This document shows positions 24,076-36,145 of a stretch of 64,000 bases of DNA, one piece after another. The notes beneath the pieces are model-generated. The model made no database searches and was not told the origin of the DNA. It saw nothing but the letters and a program-made list of their open reading frames with translations. Source of the DNA: Amphibalanus amphitrite (Eukaryota; Arthropoda; Thecostraca; Balanomorpha; Balanidae); assembly GCF_019059575.1 (NCBI RefSeq), contig NW_024882024.1, positions 248,001-312,000 of the forward strand, written 5' to 3'. How positions within the stretch are numbered: position 1 is the first letter of the stretch; each line of letters starts with the position of its first letter. A program made the position numbers and the translations under genes.

Positions 24076-25480
24076 CATGCAGGCTGGTAGACTCTGGCTT
24101 GCCGGTGCAATGATAATCATGTGGTAATAATAATCATGCGTGAGTTGGTCTCATTGGCCGTTTTCACGACGGAATAGCAGGCATCTATTTAATCCCCATT
24201 TGATCCTTTGGTTCCTCAGGAATTTTAGTAGTTCTTTTTAGTAGGTTCCCCAGCTTTCGAATGAATGGTGCGTTAGTTTGCTATTTTTCTATTAAATATC
24301 ACATCGATTTACTTTATCTAAGGATTTATCACTAATATCAACATAAAGCGTAAGCACAATTATAAAATTATGAAATTATTAAATACTAGTACAATAGTTA
24401 AAAAAAGATACTGAGTTGCCAGGCTACAAAGAATATATTCATTTATGGCGCACGACAGACATTTAGAAAGCAGCGCCCTGTTTTATTGCACGCTGCTAGC
24501 CGCTTCCATTGGGTTTTGCAGGCCGACGTCATTGGTCGTTACACGTATGATGTCACGCGACTTGTGGCCTGTCACGGCTCTTTAATGATCTCCACTAAAT
24601 GAATGCAACAATGGCCTTTTAAGTTGATCTCTGCGGCCATCTGTCTATGGAGCGACCAATATGAAAGTTGGGTGAATTTACCGGGGTTACATGACTATGA
24701 GCAAGCAAATGTGTATCAGGAATGGATTTAGGTGGAGAATTGCGCTGGACCATGAGTGCTCGAACGCTCCCAATTCCACGCCGGTTTGGCTTTGGAGCCG
24801 AGACAGACGATGCGGGTCAAGGTCACCGCTGGGGTAACGGTGGATTGGCTGCGCCCGAGCACCCGTAACGCGGCACAATTCTCCATCTATGGATTTTCCT
24901 ATTCGCTCAGCATTGTGATAGGCGTTCGTAATAGCATTTACTCTGCTCATGTACCTATCCCCGGTTATTTAAAAGAAGTTTTTGTGGGGGAATATCACGG
25001 CTTTAGGTACTCGGTGGCCCTATTCACGACTTTCAAAGAATGCTCCGATAACTAAACACCGCACAGACCTACTGCATTAGTGAATCTGACAGAAGGTCTG
25101 TGGAATTACATCCCCCCTCACCACACCCCTAAAAACTCATCCAGTGTCCAAAACCACTTTTATCGACTCGCCAAAAAAAAAAACAACAAAAAAACACACA
25201 CACATACACACACAAAGCATGGGGCATGTCAGCTCTCAGTTCATTTATCATTGTCTTTACCATGGTTCAATTGCATTGCGCGATTTAAAGCACGTGAGTG
25301 CCTATATAGTATATATGTAGAAAATAATATCTACAGCAAAACATCCAAAATTACAAAGGCTACAATGCTTAAAAAGTAGGTTCATCAAGGAAGCCCATTT
25401 TTACTTGCGTTGTGTTGCCAACCATGCGATTCCAACGCGGGCTATTCGCAACGTCTGTTAAGGCACGTTAACAACTGACA
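24076..25480. other. AT-rich spacer
   Basis: No gene recognised. An A-rich and CA microsatellite run lies at about 25171-25217. A segment GCCGTTTTCACGACGGAA near 24158 recurs in inverted form near 28181, and may mark the ends of a degraded element, but there is no matching target duplication. Confidence 0.45.
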
Positions 25481-26600
25481 AGCCGCCACCGCTGCCACTT
25501 ATTCATAGATGGTTGATATCGCAGCTTGGGCGTCAGCAGCGCGGCCCACAACGCGTCGGCGCCAGCGCACGCAGCTGTTGGCACTCGGCAGCCGGTGTTG
25601 CGACTTAACGGCCGGCCGGCTCCATGAAGGAGAAGCTCTTGGTGAAGCTTTGTGATCGCCTCATAGCCGCCTTGGATGTCATCTTTCTTGGCAGATCCAT
25701 CCGTTCAGATGGTACGGTGCAGTCTGGATAAAGGACGAAGTCCAACGCCGCTAACCCCGCGACCGCCACCCCACAACGTGGCCGCAGACCGAACGGGCGT
25801 GAGGGCCGTAAGGGCCACCCGCCATCCGGTAGGTGGCTGAGCAGCCGGGCGCAGCGGCGCCTGGGCGGCGGCCGCGCTGAGATGAAGTCCCAAACCGCCA
25901 TGTCGCCATCACCGCCATCACCATTGCTGCAGCTGTTCCCAACCGCCTCAATCGCCGCCGTTTTGCCAGCAGTCGCGCCGCGGAATGGCAGAAGCTCCAG
26001 AGTAGCCTCCAGCGCCCCTCTCCGCACGTGTGCAGGTGCACTGCGGCCGCCGGGTCCGACGTCCAGGCAGAACATGATATTTCCATGCTGCTCCGACGGT
26101 GGGCTGGTCTTGTTTGGGCGTTCCTCCACTGTGACGTCGGTCACGCCTGCCCCGGCCAGGGCGCAGAGGCCGACGTGTCACCATGCGGTTGCGGTCCTCA
26201 GTCGGGTCGCAACGTGTACCTCTTCCGCAGCGTGGAGCGCGCTCCCGCTGGGCAGCGATACAGCCAAAAGTAGCATGCGGGCGGCCAGCGCTGCGCCGGA
26301 CAGCGGACCCATGCCGGGGGTATGCCGGTCTCGGCCATTAGCGGGGTCGTCGGGGCCGAGGCTGTACATACAGCTGGTGACCGCGTGAGCCGCCAATCGA
26401 AGCTCACGGCTTATAAGCTCGACGCGGGCATCACACGCCGTCCCGATGGGAGCTCCACGACGCCGCCGCGAACTCCAGCGCGGCTCGCAGCGCGAAGACC
26501 AGTACGGACGGCCGGGGCAAACGGCGTGCGGGAGTCGCAGGCGACGTTCTGCAGACAGAAAGGGTTGGGCATAAGCTGGTCGGCAGGACACTCTTGAGCC
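25481..26600. other. GC island with long overlapping frames, possible exon
   Basis: CpG-rich DNA with open frames on both strands (minus 25605-26144, 179 codons; plus 25882-26388, 168 codons). The C-terminal end of the minus frame (MTSKAAMRRSQSFTKSFSF) is less biased than the rest, and a minus-strand polypyrimidine-CTGCAG acceptor-like site lies near 26555. No domain could be recognised and codon composition follows GC content. I treat this as an island of unknown role, with a possible exon at low confidence. Confidence 0.25.
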
Positions 26601-28252
26601 GAGCCTTTGATGTAATTACAGATGATCCAGAAGCATGCACAAAAATTCATGACACACTATTCTCATTTATGTATTTGCTACATATGATATGATATACCAG
26701 CTCATGATCAGTGACGCATTCTGGGCAATATGTTCTAAAGTGAAGTAACTGAAGTTACAGCTTAAAAGTTTAAAAAAACAGCTTAAAAAAACACACACAT
26801 TCGATAGCTTATGAGAATAACATGCCTTGTGTGCTTAATGCAGGAAAATATTTTTTCACTTTTTTAGAAACAGCAAAAGAGTTGTCAACAAGCCATGTCA
26901 ACTATCTAAACAATTTTTATGGAAACTGCTCTAGCTAGCTTAAAGTTCCACAACGTTTCCGGAGCACCGTACCCAAACTCAGTTCATGTTACAAGAAAAA
27001 ACAGTAATAATGCCTCCTAATTTTGAATGAAATATAGGTATGAGTAATTTGATTTGGAAAGCAACAAATTTCCGCACATCATTTTCGCAAAATTACTATT
27101 TTCTTCAGCCATCAGGTTACACAAAACTATAGTAAACTTTATGATCAAGTTTACACAAAACCAAAGCCCCGATTTTAACAAATGTTGATTAAATTTAAAC
27201 AATTTTAAAAAATGTATCGTGGAGAAAATGAAAAGTGTAGATTTGTAAAGCCGGGATATTTCACGGATTAGGCACTTAAAGAAATATCTTCACCTTTCTT
27301 TGAGCCACCAGCCTTCACCCAAGTTTTACACGAATGTAGTGAAGCAGACAATGTGGCAACTCAAAATTGTGATGGTTTGAGATAATTATGACGGTAAAAG
27401 AAAAAGCAACACAAGGTTCCTTACCCTCGTTTTTTCACATGGGTTCAGATGAGGCTTCAACTGTTGCCGACCTGAGGAGCTATAGGGACTTGAGCTTTCC
27501 AAAACTCAATTTCTAAGGGCACTGAGCAGTGTTTGGCTTTCACACGAATGCGATAGTAAGTTATATGAAGTTGACAAAGCAAGCAAAGCAAAGCATGATG
27601 CCCCGCGCGTCCGCCCGCGACCACGCCCCGCGTCCGACTCCCGACCGCCGCGTGACCCGAGGCGCCCGGCGGTCACGTGACCTACCGGCCGGGACTGCAA
27701 ACGGCCTTCACCACCATTCTTGTATGACGTCATATCCTACTGAGGTGCTGATTGGTCGGAATTAGATACCTGAAGGTAATTATCTGCCGTAGTTATTTTT
27801 GTTTCATTGTTTTGCGTGTTTTCTTATATGAAATGTAATCAAAAAATTTGCCATATTTTAATCACCATTAAAACATAACTGAATAGGTATGAAAGAGAAC
27901 TCGATATATACTTTCCTTGTTTTTAAGAATTCCGGAATTAGATACCCGAGGGAGCAAAGAGGGAGCAAGTTGCCACGCTGATTTGATACCTCATAGTCGA
28001 AAGGTGGGCTACTAGAACCGAAAATTGCTGTGTTTGTAAATAAATAAGTGATTTGAGGGCAAAGAATGCCCGGATTTAAACTTCTAAAATTATTTTGAAC
28101 ATAAAATATTTCAGTTTGAGGGATGTTAAGGCCTCAAAGAGTAGGTACTTTTTAGGTATCAAATAAGTTCCTCTGCGAAAGTTCCGTCGTGAAAACGGCT
28201 ATTATGTAGATTTTGTCACTGTCCATAGGAATGGGAAGACGGACCGAGATAG
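26601..28252. other. AT-rich spacer with a small GC patch
   Basis: Mostly AT-rich with no gene. A GC-rich patch at about 27597-27700 (CGCCCGCGACCACG-type) contains short overlapping frames only. GGAATTAGATACC occurs near 27759 and 27934, a short dispersed repeat. Nothing else was identified. Confidence 0.45.
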
Positions 28253-28408
<156 letters not shown>

Positions 28409-28618
28409 TGAGGGTCACCGAGATCTACCATGTGGGTGGAACCTTTTCACCAGCTCTTCGCGAGCTGCTCTGGCACCGAAATCTCAATCGGTTGTAGATA
28501 TTTATTTATTTCTAACTGCTGTATCACATAGGGCTACACTATTATCGAACATCTTCTTCATTCTAGCTTCTCTCCGAGTTGTTCTTCCTTCGACCATTTA
28601 TTTCCCTTGGCTATACCA

Positions 28619-31600
28619 TAGTGTAATAAATAACAAGTGAAGACACTTCGATTATTTTGTGTAATGCGTTTTCTTCTGCCGGAAGTGCTCTCTCAGAAAA
28701 TCAGCGATATCTGATGACGATTGATGACGTTTTCGTCATTGTAGTGCAAAAGTTTCATCACTGTAGTGAAAACTTCTAACCCAAGAAACTACTATCCAAG
28801 CTTGTAGTTATATAAGTGTTGGTTGTAACAGCTAATTCACCCTTATTTTCTACAAAACACCGAAAATAAATCCCTCTATACGCAACTTGAAATGAAATAT
28901 CACTTAAACATAATGAGAAGACCAAAAACCTATTTTTACTACACACCTTTACAAGCTAAGAATGTCTTCTTTATGCCAGAATGGGTATAGCGTATGAACA
29001 CAGGGACAGGCCCCACAGCTCGCAATACTTAAGAATTCATGTTCTCTTATCAGGCATATCGTTCGGAAGCTGTGTAACTGCCGACGCAGTGTTAAATTGA
29101 GCCAAACAGCTATTCATCAACTGGGCATTTCACCAGGCTGAAACGCATCGATGTCCCCTGATTTTGCATATTATAATGCATTCAATAGGAACAATGAACA
29201 TGCGATGACTCTCATTCATTTCGCGCAATAAAAAGCATAGGTTCTCAAGTCAAAGTGAAGGAAAAGACCGATCAAAATGACTCGTATAATACAGACTTTG
29301 TTTAAATACTCTACACTTTTAGGGGCTGGTACTGTTATGGTGTCCTCTATTTTTGAATATTTTCATACCGGTTCTGTCACATTGCATTCAGTTAGCGATC
29401 ATACATGCAATAAAAACAGTGGGTTCTCGAGAGTAAAGTTACGGAATAGAGTGAATGCTGATACGATGTTCAGCATGTTGGAGCGCAGATAGATCGAGTA
29501 GGACTTTCATCGGGCTGTGGCACTTCGATGTCCTCTGATTTTGAATATTTTCACGCATTTTATAAGAAAATGCGATTATTTTCTTTCATTAAATGCAATA
29601 AAAAACATGGGTTCTCGAGTCTATGTCATTCATAGGACCGATCAAAATGGGTTATGTTTTAGAGACGTTGTCAAAATACCCTACACTTTTTAGGAGCCGA
29701 AGGTGTTATGATGTCCTCTGTTTTTGAATATTTTCATACCGGTTCTGTCAAATTGCATTCAGTAAGCGACCATACATGCAATAAAAACAGTGGGTTCTCG
29801 AGAGTAACGTTACGGAATAGAGTGAATGCTGATACGATGTTCAGCATGTTGGAGCGCAGTTAGATCGAAGAGCACTTTCATCGGGCTGTGGCACATCGAT
29901 GTCCTCTGATTTTGAATATTTTCACGCATTTTATATGAAAATACGATTATTTTCTTTCATTAAATGCAATAAAAAAACATGGGTTCTCGAGTCTATGTCA
30001 TTCATAGGACCGATCAAAATGGGTTATGTTTTAGAGACGTTGTCAAAATACCCTACACTTTTTAGGAGCCGGTGGTGTTATGATGTCCTCTGTTTTTGAA
30101 TATTTTCATACTGGTTCTGTCAAATTGCAATCAGTAAGCGACCATACATGCAATAAAAACAGTGGGTTCTCGAGAGTAACGTTACGGAATAGAGTGAATG
30201 CTGATACGATGTTCAACATGTTGGAGCGCACTGCGCAGTTAGATCGAGTAGGACTTTCATCGGGCTGTGGCACTTCGATGTCCTCTGATTTTGAATATTT
30301 TCACGCATTTTATAAGAAAATGCGATTATTTTCTTTCATTAAATGCAATAAAAAACATGGGTTCTCGAGTCTATGTCAATCAAAGGACCGATCAAAATGG
30401 GTTATGTTTTAGAGACGTTGTCAAAATACCCTACACTTTTTAGGAGCCGGTGGTGTTATGATGTCCTCTGTTTTTGAATATTTTCATACTGGTTCTGTCA
30501 AATTGCAATCAGTAAGCGACCATACATGCAATAAAAACAGTGGGTTCTCGAGAGTAACGTTACGGAATAGAGTGAATGCTGATACGATGCTCAACATGTT
30601 GGAGCGCACTGCGCAGTTAGATCGAGTAGGACTTTCATCGGGCTGTGGCACTTCGATGTCCTCTGATTTTGAATATTTTCACGCATTTTATAAGAAAATG
30701 CGATTATTTTCTTTCATTAAATGCAATAAAAAACATGGGTTCTCGAGTCTATGTCAATCAAAGGACCGATCAAAATGGGTTATGTTTTAGAGACGTTGTC
30801 AAAATACCCTACACTTTTTAGGAGCCGGTGTTGTTATGATGTCCTCTGTTTTTGAACATTTTCATACCGGTTATGTCAAATTGCATTCAGTAAGCGACCA
30901 TACATGCAATAAAAACAGTGGGTTCTCGAAAGTAACGTTACGGAATAGAGTGAATGCTGATACGATGTTCAGCATGTTGGAGCGCAGTTAGATCGAGTAG
31001 CACTTTCATCGGGCTGTGGCACATCGATGTCCTCTGATTTTGCAAATTTTCACGCATTTTATAAGAAAATGCGATCATTTTCTTTCATTAAATTCAATAA
31101 AAAACATGGGTTCTCGAGTCTATGTCAATCAAAGGACCGATCAAAATGGGTTATGTTTTAGAGACGTTGTCAAAATACCCTACACTTTTTAGGAGCCGGT
31201 GGTGTTATGATGTCCTCTGTTTTTGAATATTTTCATACCGGTTCTGTCAAATTGCATTCAGTAAGCGACCATACATGCAATAAAAACAGTGGGTTCTCGA
31301 AAGTAACGTTACGGAATAGAGTGAATGCTGATACGATGTTCAGCATGTTGGAGCGCAGTTAGATCGAGTAGCACTTTCATCGGGCTGTGGCACATCGATG
31401 TCCTCTGATTTTGCAAATTTTCACGCATTTTATAAGAAAATGCGATCATTTTCTTTCATTAAATGCAATAAAAAAACATGGGTTCTCGAGTCTATGTCAT
31501 TCATAGGACCGATCAAAATGGGTTATGTTTTAGAGACGTTGTGAAAATACCCTACACCTTTTAGGAGCCGGTGGTGTTATGATGTCCTCTGTTTTTGAAT

Positions 31601-32233
31601 ATTTTCATACCGGTTCTGTCACAATGCATTCAGTAAGCGACCATACATGCAATAAAAACAGTGGGTTCTCGAGAGTAACGTTACGGGATAGAGTGAATGC
31701 TGATACGATGTTCAGCATGTTGGAGCGCAGTTAGATCGAAGAGCACTTTCATCGGGCTGTGACACATCGATGTCCTCTGATTTGGAATATTTTCACGCAT
31801 TTTATAAGAAAATACGATGATTTTCTTTCATCAAATGCAATAAAAAACATGGGTTCTCGAGTCTATGTCATTCATAGGACGATCAAAATCGAGTAGGACT
31901 TTCATCGGGCTGTGGCACATCGATGTCCTTTGATTTTGTGTGTACCAAGGCATTCTGTAAGGGACTGGGATTATTTACCTTCATTTAGTGGAATAAAAAA
32001 CGTGGGTTTTCATGTCTAAGTCAATTAAAAAATCCATCATGACGGGGCATGGAAGACGATGATGTAGGCTGAGGATAACGCTCAATGATTTAGGGAGTGA
32101 CGTTTTATGACGTTTTATTACGTCATACTGCAGCGTGAGTAGCTACATAGCCCACTTCCAGCTGAAGAAAAGTTGTTACATGAGTTTGCATTATACATTG
32201 GTGAAGTGTCTTCACTTGTTATTTATTACACTA
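28619..32233. mobile_element. Inverted-repeat element carrying a dimeric tandem array
   Basis: Perfect 31-bp inverted ends start TAGTGTAATAAATAACAAG and end with its complement. They are flanked by a direct repeat of up to 11 bp, TGGCTATACCA (28608-28618 and 32234-32244). If the tips are instead CATAGTG/CACTATG, the duplication is 8 bp (GGCTATAC), as in hAT elements. The interior is occupied mostly by the 372-bp tandem repeat. No transposase was seen. The element is 3.6 kb and appears non-autonomous. Confidence 0.75.
29266..31878. repeat. Tandem repeat, seven units of 370-378 bp, each a dimer
   Basis: The anchor GACCGATCAAAATG occurs at 29266, 29636, 30008, 30386, 30764, 31135 and 31507, with a variant at 31878, giving periods of 370, 372, 378, 378, 371, 372 and 371. 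Within each unit, GATGTCCTCTG followed by a TTTTGAATATTTTCA-like segment occurs twice (for example 29527, 29710 and 29898), so the unit is two diverged halves of about 183 and 188 bp. Both halves also share GCAATAAAAA followed by GGGTTCTCGAG. Adjacent units at 30080-30790 are nearly identical, suggesting recent unequal exchange or conversion. Partial copies extend to both sides. Confidence 0.92.
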
Positions 32234-32244
32234 TGGCTATACCA

Positions 32245-33003
32245 AGATACTATCTTGTGAAATGACCTGTCCTGACTAAAAAAGCTCTGAGCATCTGAGT
32301 TATATTTCCTCTTTGCTGTCCTCCGTCACCAAAAGTCTCCCCCCATGAAACTTCCTTCACTTGAAGCTACTCTGTCACTGACCAGTGACCACCTCCCAAT
32401 CATATCTTTCCCTTCTGTCTTCTAGCTGCTCTGTCACAGGGCATTTGCCTCGGTTATGCATCCCCTCCGTCCGAGCTGCTCCGTCACACAGGGCCGCTTC
32501 GTCACACCTCCGGCCGAGGCCGAGAAGCCTGGCTCCGAGCCACCGTCGCCGTTATTGAGTTTTATTATTTTGTTTGTTTAAGCCGGCGCGTACGAGGGCT
32601 ATCATGTCGGGAGTCTGGTAAAAGTATTGGCGCCGTCGCAGCCATTCGGCCCAGACCGTGGGGTACTCTCCAGCCCTAATACATAACATATGGGCAATAA
32701 AAACAATACCGGCGCGCCGGTAACGGCCTCCGGCACAGAAGCAGACAATGACATATCGAACATGAAACTTTGATGATATGGCCGCGGGCCGGCGGCCATC
32801 TTGGCAGCGATTTCTCGACGGACTCCGGAGACGAGTATGGCAGACGATGGCCTGGGGCGAGCCTTAGGGCGAGCCAAGATGATATTGAACTGGAGGGCTA
32901 GCTGGGGTGACGGCTACTGGACTTCATTTCAGAACTGTCTCTGATGATGCATCATGCACATTCCGTTTACTGACAAGTTTTTAAAGTGGTGATTTCTGTA
33001 CAC
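32245..33003. other. Spacer with GC island at about 32440-32890
   Basis: The island includes GGCGGCCATCTTGG near 32791, which shares the 18-base string GCCGGCGGCCATCTTGGC with the island near 16000, and CAATAAAAACAAT near 32694. Short frames on both strands show no domain. The right flank of the island runs into the tRNA-like array. Confidence 0.4.
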
Positions 33004-33106
33004 GTGAGATGATGTTTTTCGTACTCCAGCGTAGAAGGGTAGCCATACGGCCGCCACGGTTGACAGTGACGACATCAGTCATCTTTTGCAAGCTCGTTAA
33101 AGATTT

Positions 33107-33179
33107 GGGCTATACGGGGATTCGAACCCCGGACCTCTGGATTAGCGCTCCAATGCTCTACCTCTGAGCTATATAGACC
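33107..33179 (-). tRNA. tRNA-like gene, copy 1 (GCT at the anticodon position)
   Basis: The folded form has a perfect T arm (CGGGG TTCGAAT CCCCG), a D stem GCTC/GAGC and an anticodon stem TTGGA/TCCAG. The anticodon loop is GCGCTAA, putting GCT (serine) at 34-36. Oddities: C rather than T at position 33, no long variable arm as expected for a serine tRNA, and one mismatch in the acceptor stem. A and B box-like sequences suggest possible polymerase III transcription. It may be a tRNA-derived pseudogene. Confidence 0.55.
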
Positions 33180-33360
33180 AAGTACTTTAACGAGCTTTCT
33201 GCCAAGTTTTATGCGGATCATTCTTAGGTGTTGTTTTTATCCGCTGGGACTGAGAGCGTGAGATGATGTTTTTCGTACTCCAGCGTAGAAGGGTAGCCAT
33301 ACGGCCGCCACGGTTGACAGTGATGACATCAGTCATCTTTTGCAAGCTCGTTAAAGATTT

Positions 33361-33433
33361 GGGCTATACGGGGATTCGAACCCCGGACCTCTGGATTAGC
33401 GCTCCAATGCTCTACCTCTGAGCTATATAGACC
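33361..33433 (-). tRNA. tRNA-like gene, copy 2 (GCT at the anticodon position)
   Basis: Identical in sequence to copy 1 and located 254 bp from it in the same orientation. It has the same anticodon-loop and variable-arm anomalies. Confidence 0.55.
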
Positions 33434-33663
33434 AAGTACTTTAACGAGCTTTCTGCCAAGTTTTATGCGGATCATTCTTAGGTGTTGTTTTTATCCGCTG
33501 GGACTGAGAGCGTGAGATGATGTTTTTCGTACTCCAGCGTAGAAGGGTAGCCATACGGCCGCCACGGTTGACAGTGATGACATCAGTCATCTTTTGCAAG
33601 CTCGTTAAACAACACCTAAGAATGATCCGAATAAAACTTGGCAGAAAGCTCGTTAAAGTACTT

Positions 33664-33736
33664 GGTCTATATAGCTCAGAGGTAGAGCATTGGAGCGCTA
33701 ATCCAGAGGTCCGGGGTTCGAATCCCCGTATAGCCC
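33664..33736 (+). tRNA. tRNA-like gene, copy 3 (GCT at the anticodon position)
   Basis: The gene is identical to copies 1 and 2 on the opposite strand, on the right-hand arm of the palindrome. The AAAGCTCGTTAAAG / CTTTAACGAGCTT bracket is present. Confidence 0.55.
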
Positions 33737-33917
33737 AAATCTTTAACGAGCTTGCAAAAGATGACTGATGTCATCACTGTCAACCGTGGCGGCCGTATGG
33801 CTACCCTTCTACGCTGGAGTACGAAAAACATCATCTCACGCTCTCAGTCCCAGCGGATAAAAACAACACCTAAGAATGATCCGCATAAAACTTGGCAGAA
33901 AGCTCGTTAAAGTACTT

Positions 33918-33990
33918 GGTCTATATAGCTCAGAGGTAGAGCATTGGAGCGCTAATCCAGAGATCCGGGGTTCGAATCCCCGTATAGCCC
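33918..33990 (+). tRNA. tRNA-like gene, copy 4 (GCT at the anticodon position)
   Basis: Same as copy 3 except for one G-to-A change in the variable region (AGATC in place of AGGTC). It starts 254 bp after copy 3. The near identity of all four copies indicates recent duplication or gene conversion. Confidence 0.55.
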
Positions 33991-34144
33991 AAATCTTTAA
34001 CGAGCTTGCAAAAGATGACTGATGTCATCACTGTCAACCGTGGCGGCCGTATGGCTACCCTTCTACGCTGGAGTACGAAAAACATCATCTCACGCTCTCA
34101 GTCCCAGCGGATAAAAACAACACCTAAGAATGATTTCTGTATAC

Positions 34145-35636
34145 TTTTATGCACACCTGGAAGAGCTTTTAATAATGATTTGGCTGATGACTTTGGACAT
34201 GGTTAAAAAGTCGCACTCCGTTGATTTAAGACGTGCTTGACACCCAATTTTTCTGTAGGTCACCTAAACATGGTGACTTGCTAGGGAGCAAGACATGAAA
34301 CAATGAGTAGGTACTTCCGACAGTTAACCTGGATACTTATGGTCTGATCAGATTCATCGGAGGCTGGTGAATCAATCAATGGACGATACTAATTTATTCC
34401 ATAAGTCATTTAATAAATAAATCTAAAAAGTAGAAATGAAGCATGACGGAAAATAATTTAAGTTGAGAAAAAATATGGCGACAAATATCTGACATTCCTG
34501 CACCCACCCACCCTGTCCCGTGTCCATTCGACTCTGTCCCGTGCCCAGTGTCCCTGTCCCCGTGTCCGGATCGTGTCCGGATCCGACGGGGGCGCGTGTC
34601 AGTCGAGTTGAACATGAGTTGAGATTGCTATTGATCGGTGCTAGGGACACCCCTGCTGGCGGCGGCGCCGTCTTCATTAGGGGAGAGCGCCCGTCGGCCC
34701 GGTGACCACGGTCCGGCGGGGTCGGCTCGGACACTGCCGAGGGGGCGTCGCGCCTCGTCGACGACGACAGAAGGGGCGCGCGAGCCGGCCGACGGATGCG
34801 ACGCTGGGGTCGCTCCGCCGTGGCTGTGAGGCTGTCCAACGCTGCAGTCGCAGTTGAAAAGCACATCAGCTGGCGAAACTGAGAGACTTGGGCTCATCTG
34901 CATCGTTCAAGCATACCTTCCTTTGCACAAATTTTGGATTTATTCCCGCATCACGATGCACATCAGTTTTCTGAATTGTTGGGTGGCGCACATGTTCTAA
35001 CAAATCCAAACGCAAGCATGCAATATGCGTCAGGAGTACAGCCACATTTGGCAAAATGCTGTCTATGTAGTAAGCACAGTTTGACGTACCCTGGTTTGAC
35101 GTAGGTCTTAGAGCATCCCTGGGCTAAAAGCTTTCCGTATCATCGGCGATTAGTTGCGGTAAATGACACTTTTGCTAAAAGGGTCAGCGCTCAGAAAGCC
35201 CAGCTTTACAATGCGAACGGGTAAATAATGCTAAAGAAGTGAGCTTTAAGCAAGCCTTGTAACTATCATCTATGGATCATGGATGTCATTCTCTCTTCAA
35301 TTTGCGATAGATTTTAATGAAGTTCATTTCAAAGCTCATCTGACAGGGCTCATCGCTTTCCTACATCGGCACATTTTACATTAGCCCCGTTTACATATGA
35401 GTGCTGCAAGCTTATAGCTCCGCCCGTTATGCTGCAAGAGATGCCAGTGGTGCTTTACAATTTACAAAATTATCCCCTATAAATATGCAAAGATCACTAC
35501 ATCATACTTATCGCAAAATTAATGAGCTAGAGCCTCGTCAAAATGCTATGTAAACGCAACTATTTTCTTAGATCTTTTCGCCCATCTCATCTTGACTTTT
35601 GATATAAAATATACCTGTTTAACTTTTGAAATGTTG
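34145..35636. other. Spacer with GC island at about 34500-34850
   Basis: The island has overlapping frames on both strands (minus 34423-34866, plus 34520-34705) with no domain. GTGTCC/TGTCCC strings recur at about 34515-34580. The remainder, 34870-35636, is AT-rich with no feature identified. Confidence 0.4.
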
Positions 35637-35850
35637 ATCTATACCAGTGGTCGGCAGGTCATTCGGGGTCGTGCCCCCTTTTTGGGCTCCAGGCAGGGCC
35701 ATTACCCCCACCTACCAGACCCCATTGCTGACACAACCAAGTTTACTGAAATTCCATACCGTCCTGGAACTCTTTGGGTATTTGTGCATTTCCAATGCAT
35801 CAAATTTAAAACATGACACTTCCTCCACAAAACATTTAATACCTATATCC

Positions 35851-36001
35851 CAGTAGCGGCGGAACACCTTCAATTAAGGGGGGGGGGCATTGCCGACTTT
35901 TGGTCCCATTCTTTCCATGCAACGCCCATAGGGCTAATGTTAAAATGCAAAAATCAAAGGGTGCACGGTGCCCCGGTGCCCTCCCCGTTCCGCCGCCTAT
36001 G
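35851..36001 (+). mobile_element. Short hAT-type MITE, copy 2, nested
   Basis: The ends are CAGTAGCGGCGGAAC and GTTCCGCCGCCTATG. An 8-bp duplication CTATATCC lies at 35843-35850 and 36002-36009. It is an inverted homologue of 17826-17973. Two copies with independent duplications in 64 kb indicate an abundant family. Confidence 0.88.
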
Positions 36002-36145
36002 CTATATCCCATTTGACCCTTGTACGTATAGGGGTGGCGGGTGGTTTTTCGTTAAAAGCTCACGTAAAAGGCATTGGATCACGACCAAATTGTACCCTCG
36101 AGCCCATCATTTTTTTTTACTAGCCCGGAAAATATCATGACCTGA

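Larger units (their letters stand above)
33004..34130. repeat. Palindromic array of tRNA-like genes, 254-bp unit
   Basis: Two units point left and two point right. tRNA-like starts are 254 bp apart on both sides (33107/33361 and 33664/33918), and the four genes are symmetric about 33548.5. Each gene is closely flanked by an inverted AAGCTCGTTAAAG / CTTTAACGAGCTT pair. The array is bracketed by TGATTTCTGTA(C/T)AC at 32990-33003 and 34131-34144, a 14-bp direct repeat with one mismatch that could be an insertion duplication. Between the two central genes lies an extra single copy of the spacer (33490-33608). Confidence 0.85.

Noticed and set aside
24158-28199. Inverted GCCGTTTTCACGACGGAA pair as ends of a 4-kb transposon
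   Set aside because: Similarity ends after 18 bp and no target duplication matches, so it may be only a dispersed repeat.
29266-31878. Possible CRISPR array
   Set aside because: Units are fully repeated 372-bp tandem dimers with no unique spacers and the genome is eukaryotic.
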